Shown: one piece after another, positions 44,399-53,270 of the stretch
Position numbering within the stretch: the stretch's first letter is position 1
Layout of the letters: each line of letters begins with the position of its first letter
From: CAZJGG01 sp964545475
GTDB lineage: Bacteria; Bacillota; Clostridia; Lachnospirales; JAISER01
Direction of reading: 5' to 3'
Assembly (NCBI GenBank): GCA_964545475.1
Contig: CAZJGG010000012.1
Coordinates: 1-55,201, forward strand
Length of the DNA: 55,201 bases
The notes under the pieces: generated by a model
Database searches by the model: none
What the model saw: only the letters and a program-made list of their open reading frames with translations
Told to the model about the DNA's origin: nothing
Made by a program: the position numbers and the translations under genes

Positions 44399-46852
44399 TT
44401 ATATAATTAGAGTTGGGTTCATCGTTAGATTAAACTGAAGCCCGCCTAAATCTTCTTTTTCTTTGAGTTTGTCAACACAGTAAAAAACAAAACTTTTAAG
44501 CTTTTCCTCATCAATGCTTTTTATTATAAGCTTCCATCGGAATTTGTTTTTTATCTTGGAAATAACGGCGGGGGAAGGACCTAAAATTTCAAAAAGCCCC
44601 TTTCTGTTATAAAAATTCATAATTTCAAGCAACTTAAACAACGTCATTATAGTTTTTTTCTCGTCTTGTGAAACTATTAAAACACAAAAGACGTGAAAAA
44701 AAGGGGGATAATTCATTTGTCTTCTTATTGAAAGCTCGTGGCTGTAAAACTCTTCGTAATTATTGTCTTTAGCGTAAATTATGCTGTAATGCTCCGGGTT
44801 ATATGTTTGTATAAAAACTTTGCCAGAAATCTCTGCCCGCCCGGCTCTGCCGGAAACTTGGGTAAGTAGCTGATAAGTTGTCTCTCCTGCCCGGAAGTCG
44901 CCGTTATTAAGGGATAAATCAGCCGCAATAATACCAACAAGAGTTACATTTGGAAAATCCAGTCCTTTGGCAATCATTTGAGTACCAATTAATATGTTGG
45001 CATCGCCGTTTCGGAATTTAGACAAAATATGGTCATGAGTGTGTTTACCGGTTGTCGTGTCCATATCCATACGTAGTGTTTTTGCATCGGGAAAATATTT
45101 GTTTATATCTTCTTCAACCCTTTGTGTGCCAACGCCAAAATATTTAATATATTTTGACCCGCATTGAGGGCAGTTTAAAGGGTTTTTAGTTTTTTTACCG
45201 CAATAATGGCAAATAAGTTTTTGTGCCGCCATGTGATACGTGTAATTTACGTTACAGCTTTCACACGTCATAACATAACCGCACTTTCTACAAGATACGA
45301 ATGTAGAAAAGCCACGTCTGTTAAGAAATAAAATAGTTTGCTCATTTTTGTTAAGATTATCGCCAATAGCCTTATATAATGCGGCACTGAAAATGCTCAT
45401 ATTGCCTTGTTCCAGCTCTTTTCTCATATCCGCAATATAAATTTCCGGCAAGGTTTTATTAATTCTTTCTTTTAAAACAACTAAGTCAAATATGCTGGAA
45501 GTCGCTTTAAAATAGGTTTCTACACAAGGGGTTGCCGAGCCAAAAACCACAAGAGCATTTGAAAGCGCTCCTCTTTGAATTGCCACTTCTTTTGCGCAAT
45601 ACTTAGGTGTTGTTTCAGATTTATATGTTTTTTCGTGTTCTTCGTCAATTATTATCGCCCCTAAGTTTTCAAAAGGGGCAAATATTGCGGAACGAGGACC
45701 AATAATAATAGAAGCCTGACCGCTTTTGGCTTTTTTCCATTGATCATATCTTTCCCCAAGAGTAAGCCGGGAATGGGTTACAGAAACTAAATCTCCAAAT
45801 CTGCTTAAAAATACGTTAACAGTTTGAGCGGTTAACGATATTTCCGGCACAAGCATTATAGCCTGCTTCCCGTCATTTATAGCCTTTTCTATAATACGCA
45901 TATAAATTTCTGTTTTGCCGCTTCCGGTAATTCCGTGAATAAGTACTGGCTTATTGTCTTGTTTGCTTTCAATGAAATCAACCGCCGCCTGCTGTTCTTG
46001 GGATAGGGCAGGGGGGCTTTTTTTATGCATATCGGTATAATTAACTGTATTGCGTAGTATTTCCGTATCCTCTGTTTTTATTAAGTTGCTTTTAACAAGG
46101 CTTTCCACAGGGGAATTGGATATATTTAAAAATTTCTTAATATCACTGACCGCCATGCCGTCGTTTTCCAAAAGAAGGGATAAAACTTTAGCCTGGGCTT
46201 TAGACTTTTTAGTAAGCTCTGTTATCGTTTTTTCAATATCCGAAACGTCCTCAAAAACTTCGTTTTCATAATTTATATAAGCAAATTTCATTTTAAGCGT
46301 AAGGTTTTTATATTCCGTTACGCTTTTATATGAAATTATACCTTTTTTTTCTAGTGTTTTTAAAGTACCGTCAATGCTTTTATAAAAATTATTTTCAAGT
46401 TCTGTTTTTAAGCAAATACAGTCTTGTGCTTTTAAGTACTCAATAATTTCCGCTTGCTTTTCAGTTGGTTTTACTATTTCTATATTTTCATTAAATGTAA
46501 TTAAAACATCGCTTTTTAATAAATTACCTTTAGGTATAACACACTTTAAGCATTCATAAAGGTTTGTGTAATACTTTTGCTGCATCCATTCTGCAAGCTT
46601 TAGCATTTTATCATCAAAAAGCTGTTCATAATTATTTATCCGGATAATTTCCTTAACTTTTTCGTCATCTATACTGCAATCATCTGAAAAACCGGTGACA
46701 TAACCCTCATAAGGCTTATTGCCACGCCCAAAAGGAACAGTAACGCTTTGCCCCAATTTTATTAAAGGTTTTATGTCCTCCGGTATTTTATATGAAAAGG
46801 TTCTATCTACATCTTTATGAGAAATGGAAACGGTAATTTTTGCATATTGCAT
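44399..46852 (-). CDS. priA: Primosomal replication protein PriA helicase
   Basis: An 817-residue superfamily 2 helicase that restarts replication at collapsed forks. N-terminal DNA-binding region, Walker A GITGSGKTE (about 307-315), IIDEEHE, a zinc-binding insertion with paired cysteines (CRKCGYVMTCESC and CHYCGKK-CPQCG), and late motifs LIGTQMIAKGLDFPNVTLVG and QVSGRAGRAE. It follows rpoZ by 16 bp. Confidence 0.97.
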   Translation of the reverse strand: MQYAKITVSISHKDVDRTFSYKIPEDIKPLIKLGQSVTVPFGRGNKPYEGYVTGFSDDCSIDDEKVKEIIRINNYEQLFDDKMLKLAEWMQQKYYTNLYECLKCVIPKGNLLKSDVLITFNENIEIVKPTEKQAEIIEYLKAQDCICLKTELENNFYKSIDGTLKTLEKKGIISYKSVTEYKNLTLKMKFAYINYENEVFEDVSDIEKTITELTKKSKAQAKVLSLLLENDGMAVSDIKKFLNISNSPVESLVKSNLIKTEDTEILRNTVNYTDMHKKSPPALSQEQQAAVDFIESKQDNKPVLIHGITGSGKTEIYMRIIEKAINDGKQAIMLVPEISLTAQTVNVFLSRFGDLVSVTHSRLTLGERYDQWKKAKSGQASIIIGPRSAIFAPFENLGAIIIDEEHEKTYKSETTPKYCAKEVAIQRGALSNALVVFGSATPCVETYFKATSSIFDLVVLKERINKTLPEIYIADMRKELEQGNMSIFSAALYKAIGDNLNKNEQTILFLNRRGFSTFVSCRKCGYVMTCESCNVNYTYHMAAQKLICHYCGKKTKNPLNCPQCGSKYIKYFGVGTQRVEEDINKYFPDAKTLRMDMDTTTGKHTHDHILSKFRNGDANILIGTQMIAKGLDFPNVTLVGIIAADLSLNNGDFRAGETTYQLLTQVSGRAGRAEISGKVFIQTYNPEHYSIIYAKDNNYEEFYSHELSIRRQMNYPPFFHVFCVLIVSQDEKKTIMTLFKLLEIMNFYNRKGLFEILGPSPAVISKIKNKFRWKLIIKSIDEEKLKSFVFYCVDKLKEKEDLGGLQFNLTMNPTLII

Positions 46853-46868
46853 GAAATCATCCTAAAGG

Positions 46869-47177
46869 CTATTTTTCCAAAGTTAAATCTTCCTGGCTTA
46901 AATATTCAGTTCTTTCCGGGTCGGTTCTTCTAAAAGACGCCGCCTCGTCGTAATCTTTTGAAACGCAAATACTTATCTTTCCTTTAGCAATTTCTTCAAT
47001 GGCTACAGAAACGGATTTGTCGCTGTTCATATCAACAAGATTGGCAGAGCCGTCAATTAATTGTCTTGCTCTTTTTGCCGCAGCAATAACTATTGTGTAC
47101 CGGCTTGTAACTTTCATATCAACGTCATCTTGATTGTTCAAAATCTCTATTAAATCGGAATAGGACGGTCTAAGCAT
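46869..47177 (-). CDS. rpoZ: RNA polymerase omega subunit
   Basis: A 102-residue protein with the omega core MLRPSYSDLIEIL and SRYTIVIAAAKRARQL, which assists assembly of the beta' subunit. The acidic tail is variable in the family. Its start overlaps the gmk end by 8 bp, the standard Firmicute arrangement. Confidence 0.93.
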   Translation of the reverse strand: MLRPSYSDLIEILNNQDDVDMKVTSRYTIVIAAAKRARQLIDGSANLVDMNSDKSVSVAIEEIAKGKISICVSKDYDEAASFRRTDPERTEYLSQEDLTLEK

Positions 47178-47787
47178 TTATATCATCTCCTAAAAAATGT
47201 TTGATTAGTTCGCTGTTTCTTTGTGGTTTTAAAGATTCTGCCTGAACTATGGTATCTATTAAAGAAACTGCCTCGCTGATAGTGTCGTTAATTACTAAAT
47301 AATCATATTTATCAACAAGCTTTATTTCCTCATAAGCTCTTTTTAGTCTGTCTTCAATGGTTTCTTTATCTTCTGTGTTTCTGTTAATCAATCTATTTTT
47401 AAGTTCCTCAAAAGTAGGCGGAACAAGGAAAATCAAAATTGTTTCAGGGAAACGGTCTTTAACCTGCAAAGCTCCGTTAACTTCAATTTCAAGAACAACT
47501 GTTTTGCCTTTTTTAATTTGCTCTTCAACGTATGGAAGCGGAGTTCCGTAATAATTGCCGCAATAAAGGGCGTGCTCCAAAAACTGCTCGTTTTCACGCA
47601 TAATATTAAATTCTTCCGGTGTTTTAAAAAAGTAATCTATGCCGTCTCTTTCCCCGCTTCTTGGCTCTCTGGTTGTTACGGATATTGACAAAGCGTAATT
47701 TTTTTTAGGGTCTAACACCTTTACAACCGTACCCTTTCCGGAGCCGGATGGTCCGGAAATTATAATCAGCATTCCTCTATTGTACAT
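47170..47787 (-). CDS. gmk: Guanylate kinase
   Basis: About 205 residues phosphorylating GMP to GDP. P-loop SGPSGSGKGTV, the GMP-binding TTREPRSGERDGIDYFF, and the R-rich lid (NRNTEDKETIEDRLKRA). ATG 47787, six bases after GAGGGG, is preferred to the ATG at 47805. Confidence 0.97.
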   Translation of the reverse strand: MYNRGMLIIISGPSGSGKGTVVKVLDPKKNYALSISVTTREPRSGERDGIDYFFKTPEEFNIMRENEQFLEHALYCGNYYGTPLPYVEEQIKKGKTVVLEIEVNGALQVKDRFPETILIFLVPPTFEELKNRLINRNTEDKETIEDRLKRAYEEIKLVDKYDYLVINDTISEAVSLIDTIVQAESLKPQRNSELIKHFLGDDINA

Positions 47788-47835
47788 TTTTGCCCCTCTT
47801 TTCAAAATATAAACGGTTATCTATAATTTCAAAAG

Positions 47836-48126
47836 TTATATTATGTCATCCTCTAAACTGTGGGGCTTTGTTGGCGGTTCGTTTATAATTCTTCCGGCGA
47901 TTGTTTCAGGCTGAAGTGCGGATAAAATTATACTGTCCGTGTCTGTTATAATAACTGCCCTCGTTCTCCTTCCGCATGTGGCGTCAACGGCTGTTTGGTT
48001 TTGCCTTGCTTCCGAAATTATACGCTTTATAGGCGCAGATTCCGGGCTTATAATAGCAACAATCCTGTTTGCAAAAACAATGTTACCAAAGCCGATATTA
48101 ACTAAGTTAATACTCAAAACAATCAT
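47836..48126 (-). CDS. remA: RemA-family regulator (DUF370)
   Basis: A 96-residue DUF370 protein: LVNIGFGNIVFANRIVAII, then SAPIKRIISEA and DATCGRRTRAVIITD, the conserved core of RemA. In Bacillus RemA is a DNA-binding activator of matrix and osmoprotection genes. It keeps its conserved place between yicC and gmk. Confidence 0.92.
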   Translation of the reverse strand: MIVLSINLVNIGFGNIVFANRIVAIISPESAPIKRIISEARQNQTAVDATCGRRTRAVIITDTDSIILSALQPETIAGRIINEPPTKPHSLEDDII

Positions 48127-48129
48127 TCC

Positions 48130-49017
48130 CTATTCTATATTTTGAATTTGTTCTCTTATTTTTTCAACCTCGCATTTTAAGTCTACAACAAGTCTGTTCA
48201 TTTCAAGGTCGTTAGATTTAGAGCCGATTGTGTTTATCTCTCTGTTCATTTCCTGCATCAAAAAGTCTAATTTTCTGCCTACAGTTTCGTTTTGGCTAAG
48301 TATAAGGTCCAGTTGGTTTAAATGGCTTTTAAGGCGGGTTAATTCTTCATCAACGCATGAGCGTTCCGCAAAAACGGCTATTTCTGTTAAAAGCCTGTTT
48401 TCGTCAGGTTGTATGTTTTCCAGAAGTTCAGTTATTCTAAGCTTTAACCGTTTTTCATAGTCTAAAACCACAAAAGGCATTCTTTTCTCAAGTTTTTCAA
48501 CCAAACCGACAATAAACGCCTTTTTATCCAAAATATTTTCTTTTAAAGCTTCTCCCTCGGAAATGCGCATAGAAATAAAGCGGTCAATAGCTTCTTTAGC
48601 CGCAGCCTCAAGGGTTTCCCACATTTCATTTATTGCTGTTTCGTCATATATATTTTTTTCAATTGAAAGTACATCAGAATATGTTGCAACAAGTTGGAGT
48701 GGTATTTCCGAAGAAATATTGAACCTTTGTTTTAAATCGATTAAAGCCTCTACATAGGCGTTTGCAAGCGGTTCATTTACGTTGATTTTAACATCAGAAT
48801 CTGAGAAGGTTTCCATACTTACATAAACATCAGTTTTCCCTCGTTGTATATGAGCCGAAAGCAATTTCTTAAGCTTATCCTCAAGGCAGTTCATTACACG
48901 GGGCATTTTTATAGCAAAATCGTTATACCTATGGTTTACTGACTTTAGTTCTACAACAATTTTGCGGCAATAAAGCAGGCATTCTCCTCTGCCGTAACCC
49001 GTCATGCTTTTTATCAT
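48130..49017 (-). CDS. yicC: YicC-family endoribonuclease
   Basis: A 295-residue protein with the diagnostic N-terminus MIKSMTGYGRGE, the helical middle, and the C-terminal EMNREINTIGSKSNDLEMNRLVVDLKCEVEKIREQIQNIE. The family cleaves RNA and influences small-RNA turnover in E. coli. First gene of the housekeeping block, 3 bp before remA, with a strong promoter. Confidence 0.94.
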   Translation of the reverse strand: MIKSMTGYGRGECLLYCRKIVVELKSVNHRYNDFAIKMPRVMNCLEDKLKKLLSAHIQRGKTDVYVSMETFSDSDVKINVNEPLANAYVEALIDLKQRFNISSEIPLQLVATYSDVLSIEKNIYDETAINEMWETLEAAAKEAIDRFISMRISEGEALKENILDKKAFIVGLVEKLEKRMPFVVLDYEKRLKLRITELLENIQPDENRLLTEIAVFAERSCVDEELTRLKSHLNQLDLILSQNETVGRKLDFLMQEMNREINTIGSKSNDLEMNRLVVDLKCEVEKIREQIQNIE

Positions 49018-49059
49018 GGAAATTCCTCCAATATATTGAAACTAACTCTTAATCATGTT

Positions 49060-49089
49060 ATTATATATGAAAATTAAGTATTTCGTCAA
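49060..49089 (-). promoter_or_regulatory. Promoter of the yicC-remA-gmk-rpoZ-priA operon
   Basis: On the minus strand: TTGACG (49084-49089), 18-bp spacer, TATAAT (49060-49065), about 42 bp before the yicC start. No clear break in the collinear run follows for many genes. Confidence 0.75.
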
Positions 49090-49117
49090 GAGATAATATA
49101 AAGGAAGCGAAGTTTAA

Positions 49118-50857
49118 ATGGCATTAGACGGCATTTCAATTGCTGCTGTAATACACGAGCTTAGCAGCAAGCTTACAGGAGGCAGGATTGATAAAATATA
49201 CCAGCCCGAAAAAGAGGAAGTAATTATTAATATAAGAAGCCAGGGAAGCAACCATAAGCTTTTAATGACGGCAAGCCCCTCACACCCAAGGCTTCATATT
49301 ACGGCGCAGGCAAAGGAAAACCCACTTAGTGCGCCTTTATTTTGTATGGTTTTAAGAAAGCATTTAACCGGGGGTAAAATAACAAAAATTGCCCAGTCGG
49401 GCTTTGAAAGAATTGCGGAAATTGGTATTGAAGCTTTAAACGAAATGGGAGATTTAACGGAAAAAAGGCTTATTATTGAAATAATGGGAAAGCACTCAAA
49501 TGTCATTTTGGTTGATGAAAATGATATTATTTTAGATTCCATAAAAAGGATTTCCCACGAAACAAGCGCAGTTAGAGAAGTTTTACCCGGGAAAAAATAT
49601 GTTTTGCCACCGGATCAAAACAAGATTAACCCAATGGAGTTTGATAGAAACAATGGTTTTTGCGGAGATGAATTAAGCTTACAGCAATATATATACAAAA
49701 CCTATTGCGGAATAAGCCCTTTTATGGCGGATGCGCTGTGTTTTATGATGGGTATTGACGGAGACAAACAGGTTTTAAGCTTATCAAGTAATGAAAAAGC
49801 TTCTTTTTGTGACGGTATGGAATGGCTTAAACAAAAAGTTAAAAGCGGGGATTTTAACCCTGTGCTTTTGTCTAAAAACGAAAAACCTATTGATTTTGCC
49901 GTTTTAAAAATGGAATATTTTAATCAATACAATACTAAAGAATTTGACAGTTCTTCTGAAATGCTTGAGTATTTTTACAGCCATAAAGATGCTCATTACA
50001 GAATATTGCAAAAAACTACAGATATGCGGAAGCTTATTCAGAAAAAAATAGAACGGTGTGTACGAAAAAGGGACATGCATTTAAAAATGCTTAATGATGT
50101 TAAAGACAGAGATATAATTAAAATTAAAGGCGAGCTTTTAACCGCAAATATATATTCTGTTGAAAAAGGAATGACATCGTTTGTAACCCAAAACTTTTAT
50201 GATGAAAATTTGCCGGAAATTAAAATAGAACTTGACCCAACTTTAATGCCTTCTGAAAATGCTCAAAAATATTTTAAAAAATATAATAAAGAAAAAAGAA
50301 CGTTTGCGGCGGTAAACGAACAAATGGCGCAAAACGATGAAGAGATGGAGTATCTTGAAAGCGTTTTGCAGGCACTTGAAATTTGCGTTACAGAAGCGGA
50401 TATAGAGGCGCTTAGGGAAGAGCTTACGGAACAAGGCTTTTTACGGAAAAAGAAAGGGAAAAAACAGAAAATACAAAAATCAAAACCCATGCACTTTATT
50501 TCTTCGGACGGCTTTCATATTTACGTGGGCAAAAATAATATGCAAAATGATGAATTAACATTAAAATTTGCCCAAAATAACGATATGTGGTTTCACACAA
50601 AAGATATTCCCGGCTCACATGTAATTGTACAAACAGTGGGGCAAAAACTTCCGGACAAAACCGTTGAGGAAGCCGCAATGCTTGCGGCGTATTTTAGCAA
50701 GGGAAAAAACGGAAGCCATGTACCGGTTGATTATACTATAAAGAAAAACGTTAAAAAGCCAAACGGGGCAAAACCCGGCATGGTAATTTACGAGCGAAAC
50801 CAAACAGCCTATATGACACCTACAGAGGAATATATTAACAGCATTAAAAAGGGATAG
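49118..50857 (+). CDS. rqcH: RqcH (NEMF-family ribosome quality control protein)
   Basis: A 579-residue NFACT protein that binds stalled 50S subunits and adds C-terminal alanine tails. NFACT-N at the start (LDGISIAAVIHELSSKLTGGRIDKIYQP), a helix-hairpin-helix and coiled-coil middle, and NFACT-R at the C-terminus (HFISSDGFHIYVGKNNMQNDELT through DMWFHTKDIPGSHVIV). Older labels call it a fibronectin-binding protein. Divergent from yicC; RBS AAGGAAG. Confidence 0.95.
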   Translation: MALDGISIAAVIHELSSKLTGGRIDKIYQPEKEEVIINIRSQGSNHKLLMTASPSHPRLHITAQAKENPLSAPLFCMVLRKHLTGGKITKIAQSGFERIAEIGIEALNEMGDLTEKRLIIEIMGKHSNVILVDENDIILDSIKRISHETSAVREVLPGKKYVLPPDQNKINPMEFDRNNGFCGDELSLQQYIYKTYCGISPFMADALCFMMGIDGDKQVLSLSSNEKASFCDGMEWLKQKVKSGDFNPVLLSKNEKPIDFAVLKMEYFNQYNTKEFDSSSEMLEYFYSHKDAHYRILQKTTDMRKLIQKKIERCVRKRDMHLKMLNDVKDRDIIKIKGELLTANIYSVEKGMTSFVTQNFYDENLPEIKIELDPTLMPSENAQKYFKKYNKEKRTFAAVNEQMAQNDEEMEYLESVLQALEICVTEADIEALREELTEQGFLRKKKGKKQKIQKSKPMHFISSDGFHIYVGKNNMQNDELTLKFAQNNDMWFHTKDIPGSHVIVQTVGQKLPDKTVEEAAMLAAYFSKGKNGSHVPVDYTIKKNVKKPNGAKPGMVIYERNQTAYMTPTEEYINSIKKG

Positions 50858-50865
50858 GGGATTAT

Positions 50866-51516
50866 ATGAAAATTTTTATTTTAAGGTTTTGCCGTCTTAT
50901 GTTAGGTTTATTTCTTTATGCAACCGGGATTGCAGTTACAATACAAGCAAATATAGGATATGCCCCCTGGGATGTTTTCCATGTGGGGCTTTCCAAAACC
51001 ATTGGTATTTCCATAGGAACGGCATCTATTGCTATTGGGATGGTGCTTGTTATTATTGTTCTTTTGCTTGGAGAAAAAATCGGGATGGGAACAGTTTTAA
51101 ACATGATTTTAATAGGGCTTTTTCTTGACCTTATTTTATGGCTTAAAATTATAGGGGTTGCACCAAACATGGCTGTTGGTGTAGTTATGCTAATAGCAGG
51201 GCTTTTTATAATTGCTATAGGCTCGTATTTTTACATAGGCAGTGCCTTTGGCGCAGGCCCAAGAGATAGCTTAATGGTTGCTGTAAACCGCAAGACAAAT
51301 TTACCTGTTGGTGTTTCAAGAACGGCAGTTGAACTTATCGCCGTTGTTGTTGGCTGGGTTTTAGGCGGTATGGTTGGCATAGGAACGGTTATTTCGGTAA
51401 TCGCTATAGGTTTTTGCGTTCAGATTACATTTAAGCTGTTTAAATTCGTCCCGAAAGATGTTAGGCATGAGTCTTTAGCGGATTATTACAGAATATTAAA
51501 AGCGAAAAATAATTGA
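50866..51516 (+). CDS. YczE/YitT-type membrane protein
   Basis: A 216-residue integral membrane protein with five hydrophobic segments. N-terminal RLMLGLFLYATGIAVTIQAN followed by IGYAPWDVFHVGLS, and GAGPRDSLMVA in the second half, are typical of the YczE family, a conserved membrane family of unclear activity. It starts 8 bp after rqcH and is probably co-transcribed. Confidence 0.85.
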   Translation: MKIFILRFCRLMLGLFLYATGIAVTIQANIGYAPWDVFHVGLSKTIGISIGTASIAIGMVLVIIVLLLGEKIGMGTVLNMILIGLFLDLILWLKIIGVAPNMAVGVVMLIAGLFIIAIGSYFYIGSAFGAGPRDSLMVAVNRKTNLPVGVSRTAVELIAVVVGWVLGGMVGIGTVISVIAIGFCVQITFKLFKFVPKDVRHESLADYYRILKAKNN

Positions 51517-51554
51517 AAAAATTTTTTTATAATCGTTCTTTTCTTTTACACAAT

Positions 51555-51667
51555 GCCATCTGGAATGCGGAACGCATACAATGCGTTCCCTACGCTTTTA
51601 TTTTAAAATGAATAATTAAACATTAGAAGCCATTTTGTAGGGAACGCATTGTATGCGTTCCGCAGAC
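51555..51667. repeat. Pair of inverted GGAACGCAT palindromic repeats
   Basis: Two copies of the dispersed palindrome lie head to head: 51569-51589 and 51641-51661, with extended similarity outward (GCGGAACGCATACAATGCG in both orientations). The pair can form one long hairpin or two small ones. It fills the space between convergent genes and may act as a bidirectional terminator. A third copy is at 144-164. Confidence 0.75.
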
Positions 51668-51683
51668 TGCCGACAAGCATGTT

Positions 51684-52859
51684 TTACCAGTTTTTATGGG
51701 TTTGGACTTTAACTCTAAGTTTTTCAAGCCTATTTAACGCTTCAATAAGTGTTTCATCTTTTTTAGCAAAGTGGAAACGAATAAGATGATTAACATTCTC
51801 TCTAAAAAAGCTAGAACCGGGAACAGCCGCAACGCCAACCTCTTTTGCAAGCCATTCACAAAAAGCCAAATCATTATCCTTTCGGAATTCAGAAATGTCC
51901 GCCATAACGTAATAAGCCCCTTGGGGATCTGTATAATTAAGCCCTAAGTTTTTAAGCCCGTCTATAAACAGGTTTTTCATATGTGTATAGTGGTTTAGAA
52001 GTTCTTTATAGTATTCGTCGTCAAATTTAAGCCCGATAACCGCCGCTTCTTGCAGCGGAGCAGCAGCTCCAACGGTTAAAAAATCGTGGACTTTTTTTAT
52101 AACGTCAATTATATGGGCAGGGGCAATGGCATAACCAAGCCGCCAGCCGGTTATTGAATATGTTTTAGATAAAGAAGAGCAAGAAATTGTCCTTTCCCAC
52201 ATGTCGGGAAGAGTGGCGATATATGTATGCTTTTTAGGTTCATAAACTATATGTTCGTATACTTCATCTGTTATTACAAAAGTATCATATTTTTTAGCAA
52301 GATCCGCTATAAAGGAAAGCTCTTCATATGAAAATACTTTTCCGCTTGGGTTTGAAGGATTGCATAAAATTAACGCTTTGGGGTTCTGCTTAAAAGCTTG
52401 CTCCAATACATCACCGTCAAAATTAAAAGTTGGGGGAGTTAAAGGAACAAAAATAGGCTTTGCGCCGCAAAGGATAGTGTCTGCACCGTAATTTTCATAA
52501 AAAGGTGAAAATACAATAACTTTATCTCCTGGGTTTGTAACAGACATCATGGCTGCCATCATTGCTTCGGTGCTTCCGCAAGTAACAACAACTTCCGAGT
52601 TATGGTCTATTTTTCTGCCCATAAAACGTGTTTGTTTTTCCGCAAGGGCAAACCTAAAGTTTTCTGCGCCCCATGTTACGGCGTATTGGTGAGGGCCTAT
52701 GTCTGCTATTTCTTTCAATCTGTCTGTAATGACCTTTGGTGGGGCAAAATCTGGAAAACCTTGTGAAAGGTTAACCGCACCATGTTGCTGCGCAATCCTC
52801 GTCATTCTTCTTATAACGGAATCTGTAAATCCCACAGTTCTTTCGCTTATTTCCGGCAT
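51684..52859 (-). CDS. Class I/II pyridoxal-phosphate aminotransferase
   Basis: A 391-residue fold-type-I aminotransferase. N-terminal AVNLSQGFPDFAPP, the NPSNPSGKVFS motif, ITDEVYEHIVYEP, and the PLP lysine in SSLSKTYSITGWRLGYA. Closest in type to the aspartate/methionine/kynurenine aminotransferase group. RBS GGAGG and a promoter of its own. The substrate cannot be fixed from motifs. Confidence 0.9.
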   Translation of the reverse strand: MPEISERTVGFTDSVIRRMTRIAQQHGAVNLSQGFPDFAPPKVITDRLKEIADIGPHQYAVTWGAENFRFALAEKQTRFMGRKIDHNSEVVVTCGSTEAMMAAMMSVTNPGDKVIVFSPFYENYGADTILCGAKPIFVPLTPPTFNFDGDVLEQAFKQNPKALILCNPSNPSGKVFSYEELSFIADLAKKYDTFVITDEVYEHIVYEPKKHTYIATLPDMWERTISCSSLSKTYSITGWRLGYAIAPAHIIDVIKKVHDFLTVGAAAPLQEAAVIGLKFDDEYYKELLNHYTHMKNLFIDGLKNLGLNYTDPQGAYYVMADISEFRKDNDLAFCEWLAKEVGVAAVPGSSFFRENVNHLIRFHFAKKDETLIEALNRLEKLRVKVQTHKNW

Positions 52860-52888
52860 GTCTTTAACCTCCGTAACAGTTGTTCGTG

Positions 52889-52917
52889 TTAATAGAAGAT
52901 TATATTAAATATGTCAA
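52889..52917 (-). promoter_or_regulatory. Aminotransferase promoter
   Basis: On the minus strand: TTGACA (52912-52917), 17-bp spacer, TATTAA (52889-52894). A second TTGACA lies 9 bp farther upstream and could use TAATCT as a -10, so start sites may be alternative. Confidence 0.65.
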
Positions 52918-53016
52918 GCTGTCAATATAAGTTTATTGAATCACGTCTGTTTCATGAATTATGCTCACGATATTGCACAAATGCTCAGCCCCCTACATTT
53001 GCCAGTTTTACGGGTT

Positions 53017-53101
53017 GTCGAGGACGCCAACCCCTACATACCCGTACCCAATGAATTTTGGCTAAATCAAATTTTTTCCCGTAGGGGACGGCGTCCTCGA
53101 C
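53017..53101. repeat. 85-bp inverted repeat with GC-rich arms
   Basis: 21-bp arms at 53017-53037 and 53081-53101, matching at 19 positions (GTCGAGGACGCC and its complement at the tips), enclose a 43-base loop. The arms are GC-rich against the AT-rich background, typical of a dispersed repeat. The 410 bp without genes between 52860 and 53270 hold this element and the two promoters. Confidence 0.7.
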
Positions 53102-53219
53102 GTCCCGAACTCCGTTAGATGCAAAGTGCTTGAGTTGCCTATGACATGAATATGATACGCCTATACTTGTAAATATTGTTCCAGTTGTATTTTATATGGT
53201 AAAATTGATATAAAATCTT

Positions 53220-53249
53220 CATATATTCTCCACAAAAAAATGTTATAAT
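53220..53249 (+). promoter_or_regulatory. Two-component operon promoter with candidate regulator box
   Basis: The box CATATATTCTCCACA (53220-53234) is followed 9 bp later by TATAAT (53244-53249). The -35 region is not consensus and lies inside the box, as expected for activation by an OmpR-type regulator. The same box and spacing recur at 55167-55196. Confidence 0.6.
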
Positions 53250-53270
53250 ATTTTAAAATGAGGTGAAGCT

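Noticed and set aside
52936..53118. Plus-strand 60-codon frame between the aminotransferase and response-regulator genes
   Set aside because: It lies across the inverted repeat and its peptide (RRGRRPRRP) is just the translation of the GC-rich arm.
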